Shown here: one piece after another, positions 44,723 to 54,639 of the stretch
How positions within the stretch are numbered: the first letter of the stretch is position 1
Layout: each line of letters begins with the position of its first letter
Assembly: GCA_015832175.1 (NCBI GenBank)
Contig: WJXW01000014.1
Span: 186,001-250,000, forward strand
Reading direction: 5' to 3'
From: Paraphaeosphaeria minitans
Taxonomy: Eukaryota > Ascomycota > Dothideomycetes > Pleosporales > Didymosphaeriaceae
DNA: 64,000 nucleotides
Program-made: the position numbers and the translations under genes
Notes under the pieces: generated by a model
The model's input: only the letters and a program-made list of their open reading frames with translations
What the model was told of the DNA's origin: nothing
Database searches by the model: none

Positions 44723-46045
44723 ATGCGCCATTTCCAAAGGCTCCTAAATCGGTATAAGACCGCCCGATCGAAAAATGTACCGCCTCCCACAGCATCGGCG
44801 TCAGTAAATCCGCCACCTGAACTTCGCGCTAGCATTCGCGCTCGTGCTTCTGGCACCGCTCATGATACGGAGGCGTATCTTGAAGATGCTCATTACGCTA
44901 CCACTGTTGCAGAGGCCATGCAAGCTCCTCATGATATTCGATCCACCGATGGAATCTCTCCACTTGATCATAATCCGGAGATGATCTCTGCTGAGCCCTC
45001 ATTGTCATCCTACGACCAGCAGTGTGTTGAAGATGCTTTTCAAGAGCATGATGTGGACGCTGATCGATTGGGAGGATACATGGAGAGTGCAGATGATCCT
45101 TCAGGAAATTTAGATTCTGGGGTACAGCTGATCTCCCTAGGACTTGCGAATCTGTACAATCGGACGTCAATCCTCACTCAGCGTTCTGCTCAAGGTATTC
45201 ACGAGCAACACGAAAGCCAGTTCATCAGTACGCTTTGCGAGACTCCTTTCAAGCAGTATGAAGAGTTGACTTGCCATTCCACCGCACAATCTGAATCGGC
45301 AATCTGTGAGGATGCTGAGAGCCCCACGGAGGAAATCGCTCAACATCTGCTTACGATAGTCAATGAGTTCCGCCGTGATACATCTATCTCAGATTTTGGT
45401 GAGCTTGATCCCCCTTCGCATAAAATTATCAAGCCCATTGCTGGAGCGTCTGTCGACTCCTCGTACACGGACGATATCATGTCTGAGATCGATAAAATGA
45501 TCGAGGCTTATAATCCTCATACTTGGGACGAGGCTTCGGAAACCAGTTCTCTATCTGTTGAATTGTCCGATATTGCATCGCTCGATGGCTCCCAGCTTGC
45601 ACTTAATACCAACCATTTACCGTCGACCACCATGTCGGTGCTATCGCTCGGCGTTCCACATGTGAACAGCCGCTCTCCGAGCCTCAATTCTCGTCTCCTC
45701 ACACCGAAGCATCATGGGCCTACCATTGCGGTGGAATCTGCTAGCCAACACAATTCAGTTGCCACTTCGTTGTATCCACCTCGTATGGACTTCTTATTCG
45801 ATACGAAAACGACGAATACAGTTTCTGACGCCCTCGAAAGCGAATCAGCTACTGAATCAAAGGCCCCTCCGCCTATTCCGCAGCGCTCACCTGCACGACC
45901 TAAAGTTCCGGCACACCTAGTTTACTTGCCCCGTACCGCAATTACACATGTCCCAGTCTATATCTCCAAGGGGCGTGTCGGTCCTAACTTCCGTGGCCAG
46001 TGGAATATTGTTGACTTCGGTCCGATTCCAAAGGCCGGTAGCTAG
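44723..46045 (+). CDS. Hypothetical disordered protein
   Basis: Intronless, 440 residues from an ATG in CACCATG context. A basic start (M-R-H-F-Q-R-L-L-N-R-Y-K) is followed by Ser/Glu/Asp-rich sequence with few hydrophobic clusters. A short helical part (I-A-Q-H-L-L-T-I-V-N-E-F-R-R-D) lies near 215, and a Pro-rich segment A-P-P-P-I-P-Q-R-S-P-A-R-P leads to H-L-V-Y-L-P-R-T. The C-terminal 40 residues are more ordered. No family recognised. The gene at 47083 has the same plan. Confidence 0.65.
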   Translation: MRHFQRLLNRYKTARSKNVPPPTASASVNPPPELRASIRARASGTAHDTEAYLEDAHYATTVAEAMQAPHDIRSTDGISPLDHNPEMISAEPSLSSYDQQCVEDAFQEHDVDADRLGGYMESADDPSGNLDSGVQLISLGLANLYNRTSILTQRSAQGIHEQHESQFISTLCETPFKQYEELTCHSTAQSESAICEDAESPTEEIAQHLLTIVNEFRRDTSISDFGELDPPSHKIIKPIAGASVDSSYTDDIMSEIDKMIEAYNPHTWDEASETSSLSVELSDIASLDGSQLALNTNHLPSTTMSVLSLGVPHVNSRSPSLNSRLLTPKHHGPTIAVESASQHNSVATSLYPPRMDFLFDTKTTNTVSDALESESATESKAPPPIPQRSPARPKVPAHLVYLPRTAITHVPVYISKGRVGPNFRGQWNIVDFGPIPKAGS

Positions 46046-47082
46046 TTGTACGTGGACAAACGGACTCGAGAGCAGACGAAACGACCATTCGAGGCAACGG
46101 GTGGCTAAACACACGTCACAGTGTAGATAGCGCGAAGGTTACCATGCGCAGGCTCTGACTGGCATCATCTTGATGGCACGAATATAATGGAAAGGCTGCT
46201 GATCACTGGTGCATGGTGATATATCCACCAACGTAAAGCTCGAAACAGCGCCTAGTCGCTTTATGATCTTAGCATTAAATGATGTAGGTATCACGTAGGC
46301 AGCATGAACGCATCCCTTATCCTTCATGAACATGCAAAAATGGAATCTACGAGTATGTGTAAATATACCACCTCTGTGTGTCTTTGCTTGCTCGGGCGTA
46401 ATTCACAGCCAGTTTGATGTCATCCGTAGGGTGTGTGCTTGTTAGCCATGTAATGATTATGCTTGTCAAACAGCATATTAGTTGCCGTATACATGAACCT
46501 CTACAAATCCATCTCGTGAGTATTTGAATGTCCCTTCCATCACTCGTATATACTGTTCTCAAAGATCCAGGATTTGTGAGGTTGAGCTGCTTGGTGCAGG
46601 CTCCGCTACACTTTCAGCTCTAATACGTATGTACCCCCAAGGCTAGGTAAGCCAGAAGGCTAGCATCGGCGGAAATCTATGACCTCTTCCAGAGTTTTGA
46701 GTGTAGATGGAGGCTGAATTGACTCCTTCTTTATTAATTCATGAGGATTTTCAATCTCATATTCGAAATCAACCAAATCCGAGCTTGATGGTAGGTTTCA
46801 ACCCATGCCGTGTGCGCATCCCCACCTCCCTTTAAACTATCATGTCCCCAGCTTACGGGACCGATCTGGCCACCAGGAGTCCAAGCTTCTTCAGCGCTTC
46901 CAGCATTTTTATATATTGTCCATTCGCGTCAAGCCACGCTCATAATTCTAGCACACCCATACCTTGCCGCTCCCAACGACCACCCACACCATCATCTTCG
47001 ACACCTTCAACGTTTCCTCGCCCATCATGCGAATTACTGAACCATCAACAATTCGTGACCTAAGATACTCGGAACCGTAGCC
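46046..47082. other. Intergenic
   Basis: About 1 kb between two same-strand genes of similar plan. No supported gene or repeat. Confidence 0.5.
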
Positions 47083-48477
47083 ATGGGAAGTATCAAGCGC
47101 TTCGTGAAAAAGGTGGCCCGACGCACCCGCGAAAATCAGGACGGCAGTGCTACCCCGAATCACGTTGGGGCACCTCGAACAGTGTCTGTTCCATCTTCCC
47201 ACCGGATTCAGTCACACGCAAGAGTTCATCCTGTTACGGCAGCAATATCGCATCAAGTATCCTCACCTCACCCAACACCTCTGTTGCTACCTACACTCGA
47301 CCCCATTCAGCCAGTATCGCCGATTCGAATCCCGACTGCCATTCGATCGACTTCCCCTGCCCCAACTCCAAAGTTTTTCGTCGCCGATCAAAATGAATCT
47401 GATGACGATGATTCTTATCCTGTTGAAGAATCACTTGAGGGTGAATCGTTCCAGTGCCGGGACACATCCTCTCCACTGCCACGAGAAGACACGACCGCAA
47501 CAGTGTTCCACCCTCCGACGCCTACACCAGCCCGAAAAATGACCAGTGCTTCCTTCAACCGACTGCCAGAATACATTGGCTCGTCCGACAGCTCTGTAGG
47601 GGTTGAAAGCCCCCGAACACGAAATGGCTCTCCTGACAGCTTGGAGGACTTCGAGGTCCCGCGAACAGGAACCGGTTCCTTATATCCCGATATCGAAGAC
47701 TCTGATATTTCAGGCATGCTACGCCCTCTGGAGTTTCCCGCCGAGCAAGAAGACGTCTTCTCGAGCTCCAGCTCGCCCGATCAACACGATCGCCGAAATA
47801 GCTTTTCGCTTCCTGGACCACCTAGCTACCATGGACCGACTTTTTCTGATGGTGCGACGCCATCGCGACTTTCACAGCGACCGAGCAGCATTCGAATGCT
47901 AGACGGACCGACACCGCAGCGCATCATGCATCGAGGAAGCAACTGGAGAGGTCGCGATGGTTCTCCGACACATCGCCGAACACTCACGCCTTACCCCATG
48001 AGCGTGCCGCAACAGGAATCCTCTCCTTTGCCTGCCGTCCGAGGATCCGAAGAGGCTCCGCGCACGCCACCGCGTATGGTATATCTACCACCGCGGTCCC
48101 CTTCCTCCCCACTGGTCGAGGAGAACTCCTTTTTCACGCGCATGGAAGCGTTACCGAGTTCCACTCCCGTGCTTCCACGGAGCGATGACCTTAACGTCAA
48201 CCTGCAGGAAGTGCTTCTTAACCACAGCTTCTTCCCTGATGCTCAAGAACACTTGTCTGTAGAAGATGAAGAAGATGGAGACGGTCAGGTAGGATCGGAC
48301 AATAACTGGGAGGATGTGGAGCTCGAGCGAGCTGAACAGGAGAACGCCGCAAAATTTGGGCGAAACGGTGAGTACCAGACGTTGTGGGAGAGTGGAAGTC
48401 GAGATTCATCACCGAAGCGGACTCCGTACGACAGGAGTGGAGCACAAGCGAGCTTTGGATTCCGGAGGGACGAATAG
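47083..48477 (+). CDS. Hypothetical disordered Ser/Pro-rich protein
   Basis: Intronless, 464 residues. Basic N-terminus (M-G-S-I-K-R-F-V-K-K-V-A-R-R-T-R) that could bind membrane or nucleic acid; M-G-S would permit N-myristoylation, though the following residues fit only partly. The body is Ser/Pro/Arg-rich with many T-P and S-P sites. P-P-R-M-V-Y-L-P-P-R-S-P lies near 335, and the last 80 residues are acidic then basic. No domain recognised. Confidence 0.65.
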   Translation: MGSIKRFVKKVARRTRENQDGSATPNHVGAPRTVSVPSSHRIQSHARVHPVTAAISHQVSSPHPTPLLLPTLDPIQPVSPIRIPTAIRSTSPAPTPKFFVADQNESDDDDSYPVEESLEGESFQCRDTSSPLPREDTTATVFHPPTPTPARKMTSASFNRLPEYIGSSDSSVGVESPRTRNGSPDSLEDFEVPRTGTGSLYPDIEDSDISGMLRPLEFPAEQEDVFSSSSSPDQHDRRNSFSLPGPPSYHGPTFSDGATPSRLSQRPSSIRMLDGPTPQRIMHRGSNWRGRDGSPTHRRTLTPYPMSVPQQESSPLPAVRGSEEAPRTPPRMVYLPPRSPSSPLVEENSFFTRMEALPSSTPVLPRSDDLNVNLQEVLLNHSFFPDAQEHLSVEDEEDGDGQVGSDNNWEDVELERAEQENAAKFGRNGEYQTLWESGSRDSSPKRTPYDRSGAQASFGFRRDE

Positions 48478-49406
48478 GGATACTTGAGCCTTGTGTGGCA
48501 GACTATGGATATATACAAGGAGATGAGGAGAGCTCTGAGCCGGTACGGATGAGTAAGGTACGATGAACGAAATACAAAGCGATGTGGTACACAAAAGGAC
48601 ACATGTTTCATGGAGGGAGGGCATACGCTTAGAAAGTGTAGCTGAGTGCAAAGTATCGATACATGATAATGGTCGGGTGACGCGCTTGGTCTTCCCACAG
48701 GAGTTGTAGAGAGCTAATTGGACTCACGACAGAGCTTTGTGATACCAGACATTGTTGCACGGGTCGATTAGATTCATAGACTGCTAATTTTAACATTGCC
48801 CAAGGATTTTCACGGAAGTAAAGAAGCAGAACTGCGGTAATCTAGAACTCTGAAGAGAGTATAGAGCTTCGGAAGCAGAAGAATCGGGAAAATTCACCGA
48901 AATTATAATGTTGTGAGTTCACCATGTATGGGCCGGAAAAGAAAGGTTCCCGTCTACGGGGTGACACAGCTGGTCTGACTCCGCATCGAACAGGACTGGG
49001 GTCACATATCAAAGGTATCGAGTTCTAACATAGAGATCTGAGACTGGTCCCAAGGTTCAATTCAAGAAAGAATAGGTCTGAGGCCATGATGTACAGCCCC
49101 AACTACATGTGTAAACCAGTCAGGTCAGAAACCGGTGGACGATTGAGGTGTAGCAGTAACCTTTTTGCGGAACTCAAGTCCATCCTTGATCACCGCAACG
49201 TCAAGAAATAAGCGGAGTCGACGAAGTTCACAAGTAGGCGCTCGAGCTACCTAGCGTCATAATACGGCGGGATTGATCTGAGTGCGCTTTAAACGGTAGG
49301 CATCTTTCACTTCGCACGGTTGCTCTCGCAACGACCTCACCGACAACGCGCAAATAACGCGCCCTTGCAGCAAACAGACGATCGCAGCTTTCAACCTACC
49401 TCTTAC
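48478..49406. other. Intergenic
   Basis: 3' flank of the disordered-protein gene and promoter side of the zinc-ribbon gene. Nothing recognised. Confidence 0.5.
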
Positions 49407-49476
49407 ACCATAATACTCGAGTACGACCGCACGCACATACCATAACACTCGCGTACGACCGCACGCTCACACCATG
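49407..49476 (+). repeat. 32-bp tandem repeat ending at the start codon
   Basis: Copies start at 49407 and 49439 with ACCATAAYACTCG, continue GTACGACCGCACGC, and a third partial copy at 49471 reads ACCATGG, which supplies the ATG of the next gene. Confidence 0.8.
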
Positions 49477-50625
49477 GACCGCAAGCGCTCCACCCCGGAG
49501 CTCAATACGGGCCTCGCAGTTAGAATCCCCTCCCCACCCACCCACAGATCTACATTCATTAAACTCCTCAAGTCACCGATCAAGATGCTCCCAAGCGTCG
49601 CCCATTCTCACGGCTCCCCGGCAAAGCCAACCTTCTTGCCGGAGCGCTCGACCTTGCTCTCAAACGGCCCCCCCGTGTCACCAACCAGCAGCCGCGTCCC
49701 GGATATCACCCTCCAGCGCGCCTCGGGCTCCCTCCGCAACCCTTTCACCCACCAGGATGATGCACCCGCAACATGGACCTGCTGCGTCTGCGACACCCAG
49801 AACCCCGTGTTCATCCACGCAGGCCCGCACCCCCTCGGCGCACTGGCATGCGACTGCACGCACAAGCCGTGCAGCGTGTGCTCAATCGCTGGACGGGTGA
49901 AGCCGTTCCTGCCCATGGATGAGCCCGCGATGGTGCCGTGCTCCAGCTCCGGCTCCGGCTCCAGCTCCAGCTCCAGCTCCAGCCCCGACGCCTCCGGCTC
50001 CTCCGATGCATCTGGAAAGCAGAAGGACACCGAGAAAGAGGAGCTGCGCTTCGGCATCCTCTGTCCCGCGTGCGGCCTCTCCTGGCGCGCCCGCGAGTTC
50101 GGAAAGCGCTGGTCCAAGACGCTGCGCAAGATGCCGTCCGTCTCGCTGCAGCACGTGCGGGCTGCGCATCTCGTGCCGGAGCACCGTCTGCGCAAGTCGA
50201 GGTCTACGCTGGTGCTGGGCAACAAGCGGATCATCACGCCGCCGGGACATGCGGGCGAGAAACAGGCCGAGTATGCGGCGGTGAAGTTTAGTGGGGTCGG
50301 ATGTACGTGCGGTACCACGATTACGCTGGGAGCGGCACTGTGTTTTCAGATTTTCGTGGTGGAGGGAGGTGAGAGGAAAGAGGCAGATGGAAAAGAGATG
50401 GTGGAAGCGAAGATGAAGATTGGTGGAGAGGAGAAGTCAGACATGTGGAAGGGAAGTTCAGTGGGATGGACGACGACGCCCGAGCTGAAGGAGAAGGGAC
50501 ATGGAACGCCAACGTTGAGGCTTCTGGGTGGCAAGCATCCAAATCCTTTGCGAAGTTCGCCAGTGGTTGACAAGATGGCGAGGGACTCGTGGGAGGAGAA
50601 GTGTGATAAGGAGGGATGGGTTTGA
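49474..50625 (+). CDS. Probable zinc-ribbon protein, unknown function
   Basis: Intronless, 383 residues. The N-terminal 105 residues are Ser/Pro-rich. Residues about 107-145 hold W-T-C-C-V-C-D-T-Q-N-P with C-D-C-T-H-K-P-C-S-V-C, a paired CxxC arrangement fit for zinc. A low-complexity S/G tract follows, encoded by repeated AGCTCC. A second set lies in L-C-P-A-C-G-L-S-W and G-C-T-C-G. This resembles double-zinc-ribbon proteins found across filamentous ascomycetes. No catalytic motif, signal peptide or membrane segment. Confidence 0.65.
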   Translation: MDRKRSTPELNTGLAVRIPSPPTHRSTFIKLLKSPIKMLPSVAHSHGSPAKPTFLPERSTLLSNGPPVSPTSSRVPDITLQRASGSLRNPFTHQDDAPATWTCCVCDTQNPVFIHAGPHPLGALACDCTHKPCSVCSIAGRVKPFLPMDEPAMVPCSSSGSGSSSSSSSSPDASGSSDASGKQKDTEKEELRFGILCPACGLSWRAREFGKRWSKTLRKMPSVSLQHVRAAHLVPEHRLRKSRSTLVLGNKRIITPPGHAGEKQAEYAAVKFSGVGCTCGTTITLGAALCFQIFVVEGGERKEADGKEMVEAKMKIGGEEKSDMWKGSSVGWTTTPELKEKGHGTPTLRLLGGKHPNPLRSSPVVDKMARDSWEEKCDKEGWV

Positions 50626-51998
50626 GGGTGAATTGAGATGATGGCAGGATGACTCGGCAATGAGGGTGGAGAAGATGAGGCGCTCGAGTATCCTGAGGAT
50701 TGTTTGAGCGATCATGTGTCGAGAGGCGTTGATTATGATTGAAAGCCCTCCGGTGGCGTGGTATTCAGCTGTCTGTTCAGCAGACGAGTAACGAGCGCCA
50801 AATGACGGCGTAGAGTGCTCGCAGCTCGCAGGCACGGATAAATCTTGAAAGATACAATGTTTGAACGATGCAATCTCCGCTAGCAACAAGATTTTCCACA
50901 TTGGTGCAATGAACCAAATGTCCTCAGGTCGAGCGAAGCGTGCTCACCACCTCTAGTCAGCAGTTCGTCGGCGGCCTGAGCGTCAGCGCATCTACTCAGC
51001 TCTGCCTTGAAGCCCTTCTACCTTCTACCTCATCACTCGTCACAGTAACTCGTGCTACCGTGGAGCAGCTGAGCTCGCCGCGCTTTCGTGATGCTGTCGG
51101 CAATCGCCGAGTGACTTGGCAAGTGACAGCTTGTCTCCACTAGGGATGCTCTGCGTCACATTGAACGTGAATGCAACGCAGTTTCATCTTCACAAAGGAG
51201 AACAAGGCTCACACATTACAGACTAGGTCCGAAGCATTGAAGACAAATCTTCGGTACCGACCGCGCCCTACGTGCACTCTGTGACAGCAGAAGGGTCACA
51301 AAGGAATGTTCCTGGCGAACAGAGAGAGCCTTACGACAGCCTCGATCCTACTCCACTGGCCATGAGATGTCCCCAGCCTCAGACTAGGCCAGAGTACCAG
51401 CGAGGTTGTCCAGGCAGCCACAACGGGCCAATAGTACGAGAGACCGGTGAGCGGGCAGATAGCAAAGCGCGATGAAGGGGTGGTTGTGGGTGGTCGTGGT
51501 GGAAGAAAGATGACCCTGCCCCGCCACATCGCTTAGCGCGCACAGCCCACACTAGTGAGCATTGTGCAAGCCACACAGAAGTGGATCACGGGCGTAGGTA
51601 GCAACCTTGTTCAGGAACCTTGTTCAGGTGCGCGCCTCTATACTTGTTCATTGTCGTGGAATATATAAGGTGAAGGACCTTGGTGTCACAGAGAACATTC
51701 CATCCGCATTCCCTCCGCAAACACTAGGTACCCACAGCTCGGTTGGACGGTTGCGATTGCTTACGCCACGTTCGTGCGCTCAGTCTTATCGTATGCAGTG
51801 CGTACCAAGTAGGTACATATGATGCCGCTTCCCGCACCCCGCTGACACGACCGCTCCAGGTGCAAATCCACCAACTATACTTCCAACACCGACAGCACCT
51901 CCCCAGACATCAGGTCCCCAAGCCTATCCAGAACCTCCACCTTCCCCGCCCACGATACACCTCTCCAGCCGTGCAACCACCTAAGCAGAACATCCACC
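50626..51998. other. Gene-free spacer of about 1.4 kb
   Basis: No supported gene. AATATATAAGG near 51660 is a TATA-like site about 330 bp upstream of the next ATG. Confidence 0.5.
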
Positions 51999-52874
51999 AT
52001 GTCGGACCTCAGCCCCGCCGCCCCCGTGACCACCACGGAGGGATGGTCCGAAGAAGACATCGCCCTCCTGCAAGCCTTCAAAGACCCCACTGCCTGCAAA
52101 TTCTGCAAGCGCCCTTCCCACTGCCAGCAGTGCAACCACGAGCTCGTCCCCGAACCCAAACGCCCAACCGGCAAACAAGACATCAACACGCCGCGCCCCG
52201 ACCTCTTCGGCCAGCTGCCCCCGCCCTTCCCCAACCCCGCCCGCCACCGCGACTTCCAAGCCGCGTGTCCGCCCGAACCCCCGCAGCTAGGCAGCTTCTC
52301 CGTGTTCGCGGCCGGCAGCATCGAGATGGGCAAGGCGATCCCCTGGCAGGACCTCCTGGAGAACCAGCTCTGCGACCTGCCCATCACACTCTGCAACCCG
52401 CGCCGCGGCGAGTGGGATCCCGCCGTCACGCAGCAAGCCCGGAACGCTGCTTTCCGGGAGCAGGTCGAGTGGGAGCTGGGCGCGCTCACGTCGGCCAGCG
52501 TCATCTGCTTCTTCTTCGACCACGCAACCATGTCGCCCGTCAGTCTCATGGAGCTGGGCCTCTGGGCGCACAGCAAGAAGGTGGTTGTGTGTTGCAACGG
52601 GGAGTACTGGAAGGGCGGGAACGTGCACATTGTGTGCGAGAGGTATGGGGTCCCTGTTGTGGAGACCTTCAAGGAGTTAGTGCCGCTTGTGAGGGCCATG
52701 TTGAGGACGAAGGGGTGCATTGTGGATACGAAGGGGGAGTTGACGGAGAGGGAGGAGGAGAGGGATCCGCAGAGGAGTATGAGTCTTGAGGAGGCGGAGG
52801 GGTTGTTGGAGGGGAGTTTGAGGGGAAGGCAGGGGGTTGCTATTGATCGGAAGAAGTTGGGGGTTGCGGAGTGA
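51999..52874 (+). CDS. Nucleoside 2-deoxyribosyltransferase-like protein with N-terminal CxxC knuckle
   Basis: Intronless, 291 residues. Residues about 33-45 carry C-K-F-C-K-R-P-S-H-C-Q-Q-C, a CxxC-x5-CxxC that could bind zinc. From about 100 the sequence follows the Nuc_deoxyri_tr2 family: V-F-A-A-G-S-I-E-M-G-K-A-I-P-W-Q, then L-C-N-P-R-R-G-E-W-D-P, Q-V-E-W-E-L, I-C-F-F-F-D, T-M-S-P-V-S-L-M-E-L-G-L-W-A, and Y-W-K-G-G-N-V. The Glu of M-E-L-G sits where the catalytic nucleophile of deoxyribosyltransferases lies. Known members move or cleave the N-glycosidic bond of nucleosides; the substrate here is unknown. The C-terminal 45 residues are charged. No signal peptide. Confidence 0.85.
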   Translation: MSDLSPAAPVTTTEGWSEEDIALLQAFKDPTACKFCKRPSHCQQCNHELVPEPKRPTGKQDINTPRPDLFGQLPPPFPNPARHRDFQAACPPEPPQLGSFSVFAAGSIEMGKAIPWQDLLENQLCDLPITLCNPRRGEWDPAVTQQARNAAFREQVEWELGALTSASVICFFFDHATMSPVSLMELGLWAHSKKVVVCCNGEYWKGGNVHIVCERYGVPVVETFKELVPLVRAMLRTKGCIVDTKGELTEREEERDPQRSMSLEEAEGLLEGSLRGRQGVAIDRKKLGVAE

Positions 52875-53567
52875 GTGAAGGGGAGATGGGCATGTGTTTG
52901 GGCCAAGGAGACGTGCATTTGTGGTGCTGGCGGCTGTTTGTGCAATTGCATTTGCGGGAGGTGGCTCTAGTACTGTCTGGCGCTGGGCGTTTAATTTTGT
53001 TTCTGAATGTGCGACTTTACGAGGGAGGGAATAGTCACGGTCACGGTGGGGACGGAGCGGGAGATAGACCTGATGATACCCCTAGATCGAGCGATGAATT
53101 CACGTCACAACGATCAGTTGATCCATGAGCTGTCGAATCCTTTATTGCATGGTGGTTCAGGATTGCACCTGTCCCGCTGCTGACTTGCTTCGCATACATG
53201 TCTCGATCGAGTGCGGCGCCGACGCTGTTCAGCTAGGTGAGCAATGGCGTGCAGGTCGTGCAGGTCGGCGGCGCCTGGTATTTCCATCTCTCCACTCCAA
53301 GTCTCTACACGAAGATGCAGCGAGGATCAGGCTCCAAGGCCGATTTCAGGGAGCAGAACTGGCGGTGCGAAAGAGACCAATTGCGAAGGCGTGAGAACTT
53401 CCGGTATCCTGTTGGAAACCTGCAGTCGCACTTGAGACCCTGGTAAGCGTCAGCCACACCCATATTGGCGCCAGCGACCAAAGACATCGATTGAACATGC
53501 ATCCTCAATTCATTCCGTAAGGCTGAAGCTCTTCGTGTGGGTATCGTATCGTAGTGCATCCATGCAG
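52875..53567. other. Convergent intergenic spacer
   Basis: Shared 3' region of the deoxyribosyltransferase-like and RRM genes. No supported gene. Confidence 0.5.
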
Positions 53568-54237
53568 CTACTCCTCGTCGCTCTCCGACATCTGCATCTC
53601 GTCGTCATCGTCGTCGTCGCTCTCGCTCTCGCTCTTCTCCTCGTCTTCCCTCGCCCGCTTCGTCCCCTTCGCCCGCTCTTGCTGGTTGACCGGCACCGCC
53701 TTTGTTGGCGCACTGCCAAAGACTGCTGACGCAGCGCCCGTCTGCTCGGTTGTCTCGAGCTGCTTCTGGGGCAGATCGGTTTCGGGCATCTTGAAGGTGC
53801 CGTCGAGCTTCGCGATGGTGTCGGACTTTGTCTTGGCGTAGGCGATGTGCTGCTCGGTCAGTCTTTGCCGGGAAGTCCAGTGAGTCATGGACTCACCATG
53901 TCCTTGCCGAAGAAGGCGGAGCCGTCGAGCGCGCGCATGGCCTGCGTCGAGGAATCGATGTCGCGGAAGACAATGTGTGCCTGGCCGCGCATCTTGGGCG
54001 TCTTGAGGGCGACAATATCGAGGATGACGCCGTACGTGGCGAACAGCATGTACAGGTTGCGCTTGAGGTCCCCCTTGGGGAGCTTGTCGGGCAGATTCCG
54101 GACGTAGAGACTGTTTTCGCGGGTTAGGCGGGCGACACTGGGCAATGCGAAGGGCAGACGTACGTTCTGTTGGATGCAATTTGATGCACCTTGGCGGGAA
54201 GGCCTTGGGGCGGCGGAGGGCGCGCGAGCGTAGCCAT
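53568..54237 (-). CDS. U2 snRNP B''/U1A-type RRM protein
   Basis: Three exons (54237-54164, 54110-53897, 53849-53568; introns GTACGT and GTGAGT) give 189 residues. One RRM at about 25-105: L-Y-V-R-N-L-P-D-K-L (RNP2), D-L-K-R-N-L-Y-M-L-F-A-T-Y-G, D-I-V-A-L-K-T-P-K-M-R-G-Q-A-H-I-V-F (RNP1), then I-A-Y-A-K-T-K-S-D. The V-A-L-K-T-x-K-M-R-G-Q-A block is diagnostic for the U1A/U2B'' family. The tail is basic (K-R-A-R-E) then very acidic. With one RRM it fits U2B''; it would bind U2 snRNA stem-loop IV in the spliceosome, with U2A' as the usual partner. It is read divergently from a CDK7-like kinase. Confidence 0.92.
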
Positions 54238-54639
54238 TGTGTGGTGGGCGGTGGGTGGGCTCTCACGAGTCGCGATTTTGGCCGTGGGTGAGCTCTCGCA
54301 AGTCGCGACTTTGGCCGTGGCGAGCTTCTTTCTCCCCGCAGAAAGCTCGAGCCTTACAGGCCAGCCAAAATCGCCTGGTCTGTGCGGACCCTTGCTCACG
54401 ACGGCATCAGACGCCTTTTGACAGATTACTACACGCGCTGCGAACAACAACCTCCTCCGACGGGGACATGTTACTCGCCAGCCCAAGCTTCCCAGCATGA
54501 TACAGCGCCCGCCAACCCTCCACGAGCCTCCCATAATCCCCTCGTTTGTCCTGCCGTCGCCTGGATCCAGCCCTTGAACGCGCCGCTCACTTGCGCCTCT
54601 GACCACCTTTCTTTGGGCTATCACACATGCCACATAAAG
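54238..54639. promoter_or_regulatory. Shared divergent promoter region
   Basis: 402 bp separates the RRM and kinase start codons, so both promoters must fit here. A 33-bp direct repeat lies at the RRM end. No TATA box is clear. Confidence 0.55.
54251..54330. repeat. 33-bp direct repeat with 12-bp palindrome
   Basis: Copies begin at 54251 and 54284 (GTGGGTGRGCTCTC, then AGTCGCGA and TTTGGCC), with a partial third at 54317. The second copy contains the perfect palindrome AAGTCGCGACTT at 54300-54311. It starts 14 bp upstream of the RRM ATG. Confidence 0.85.

Noticed and set aside
49050..49075. GGTTCAATTC considered as a tRNA B-box
   Set aside because: No matching A-box, acceptor stem or cloverleaf pairing could be found.
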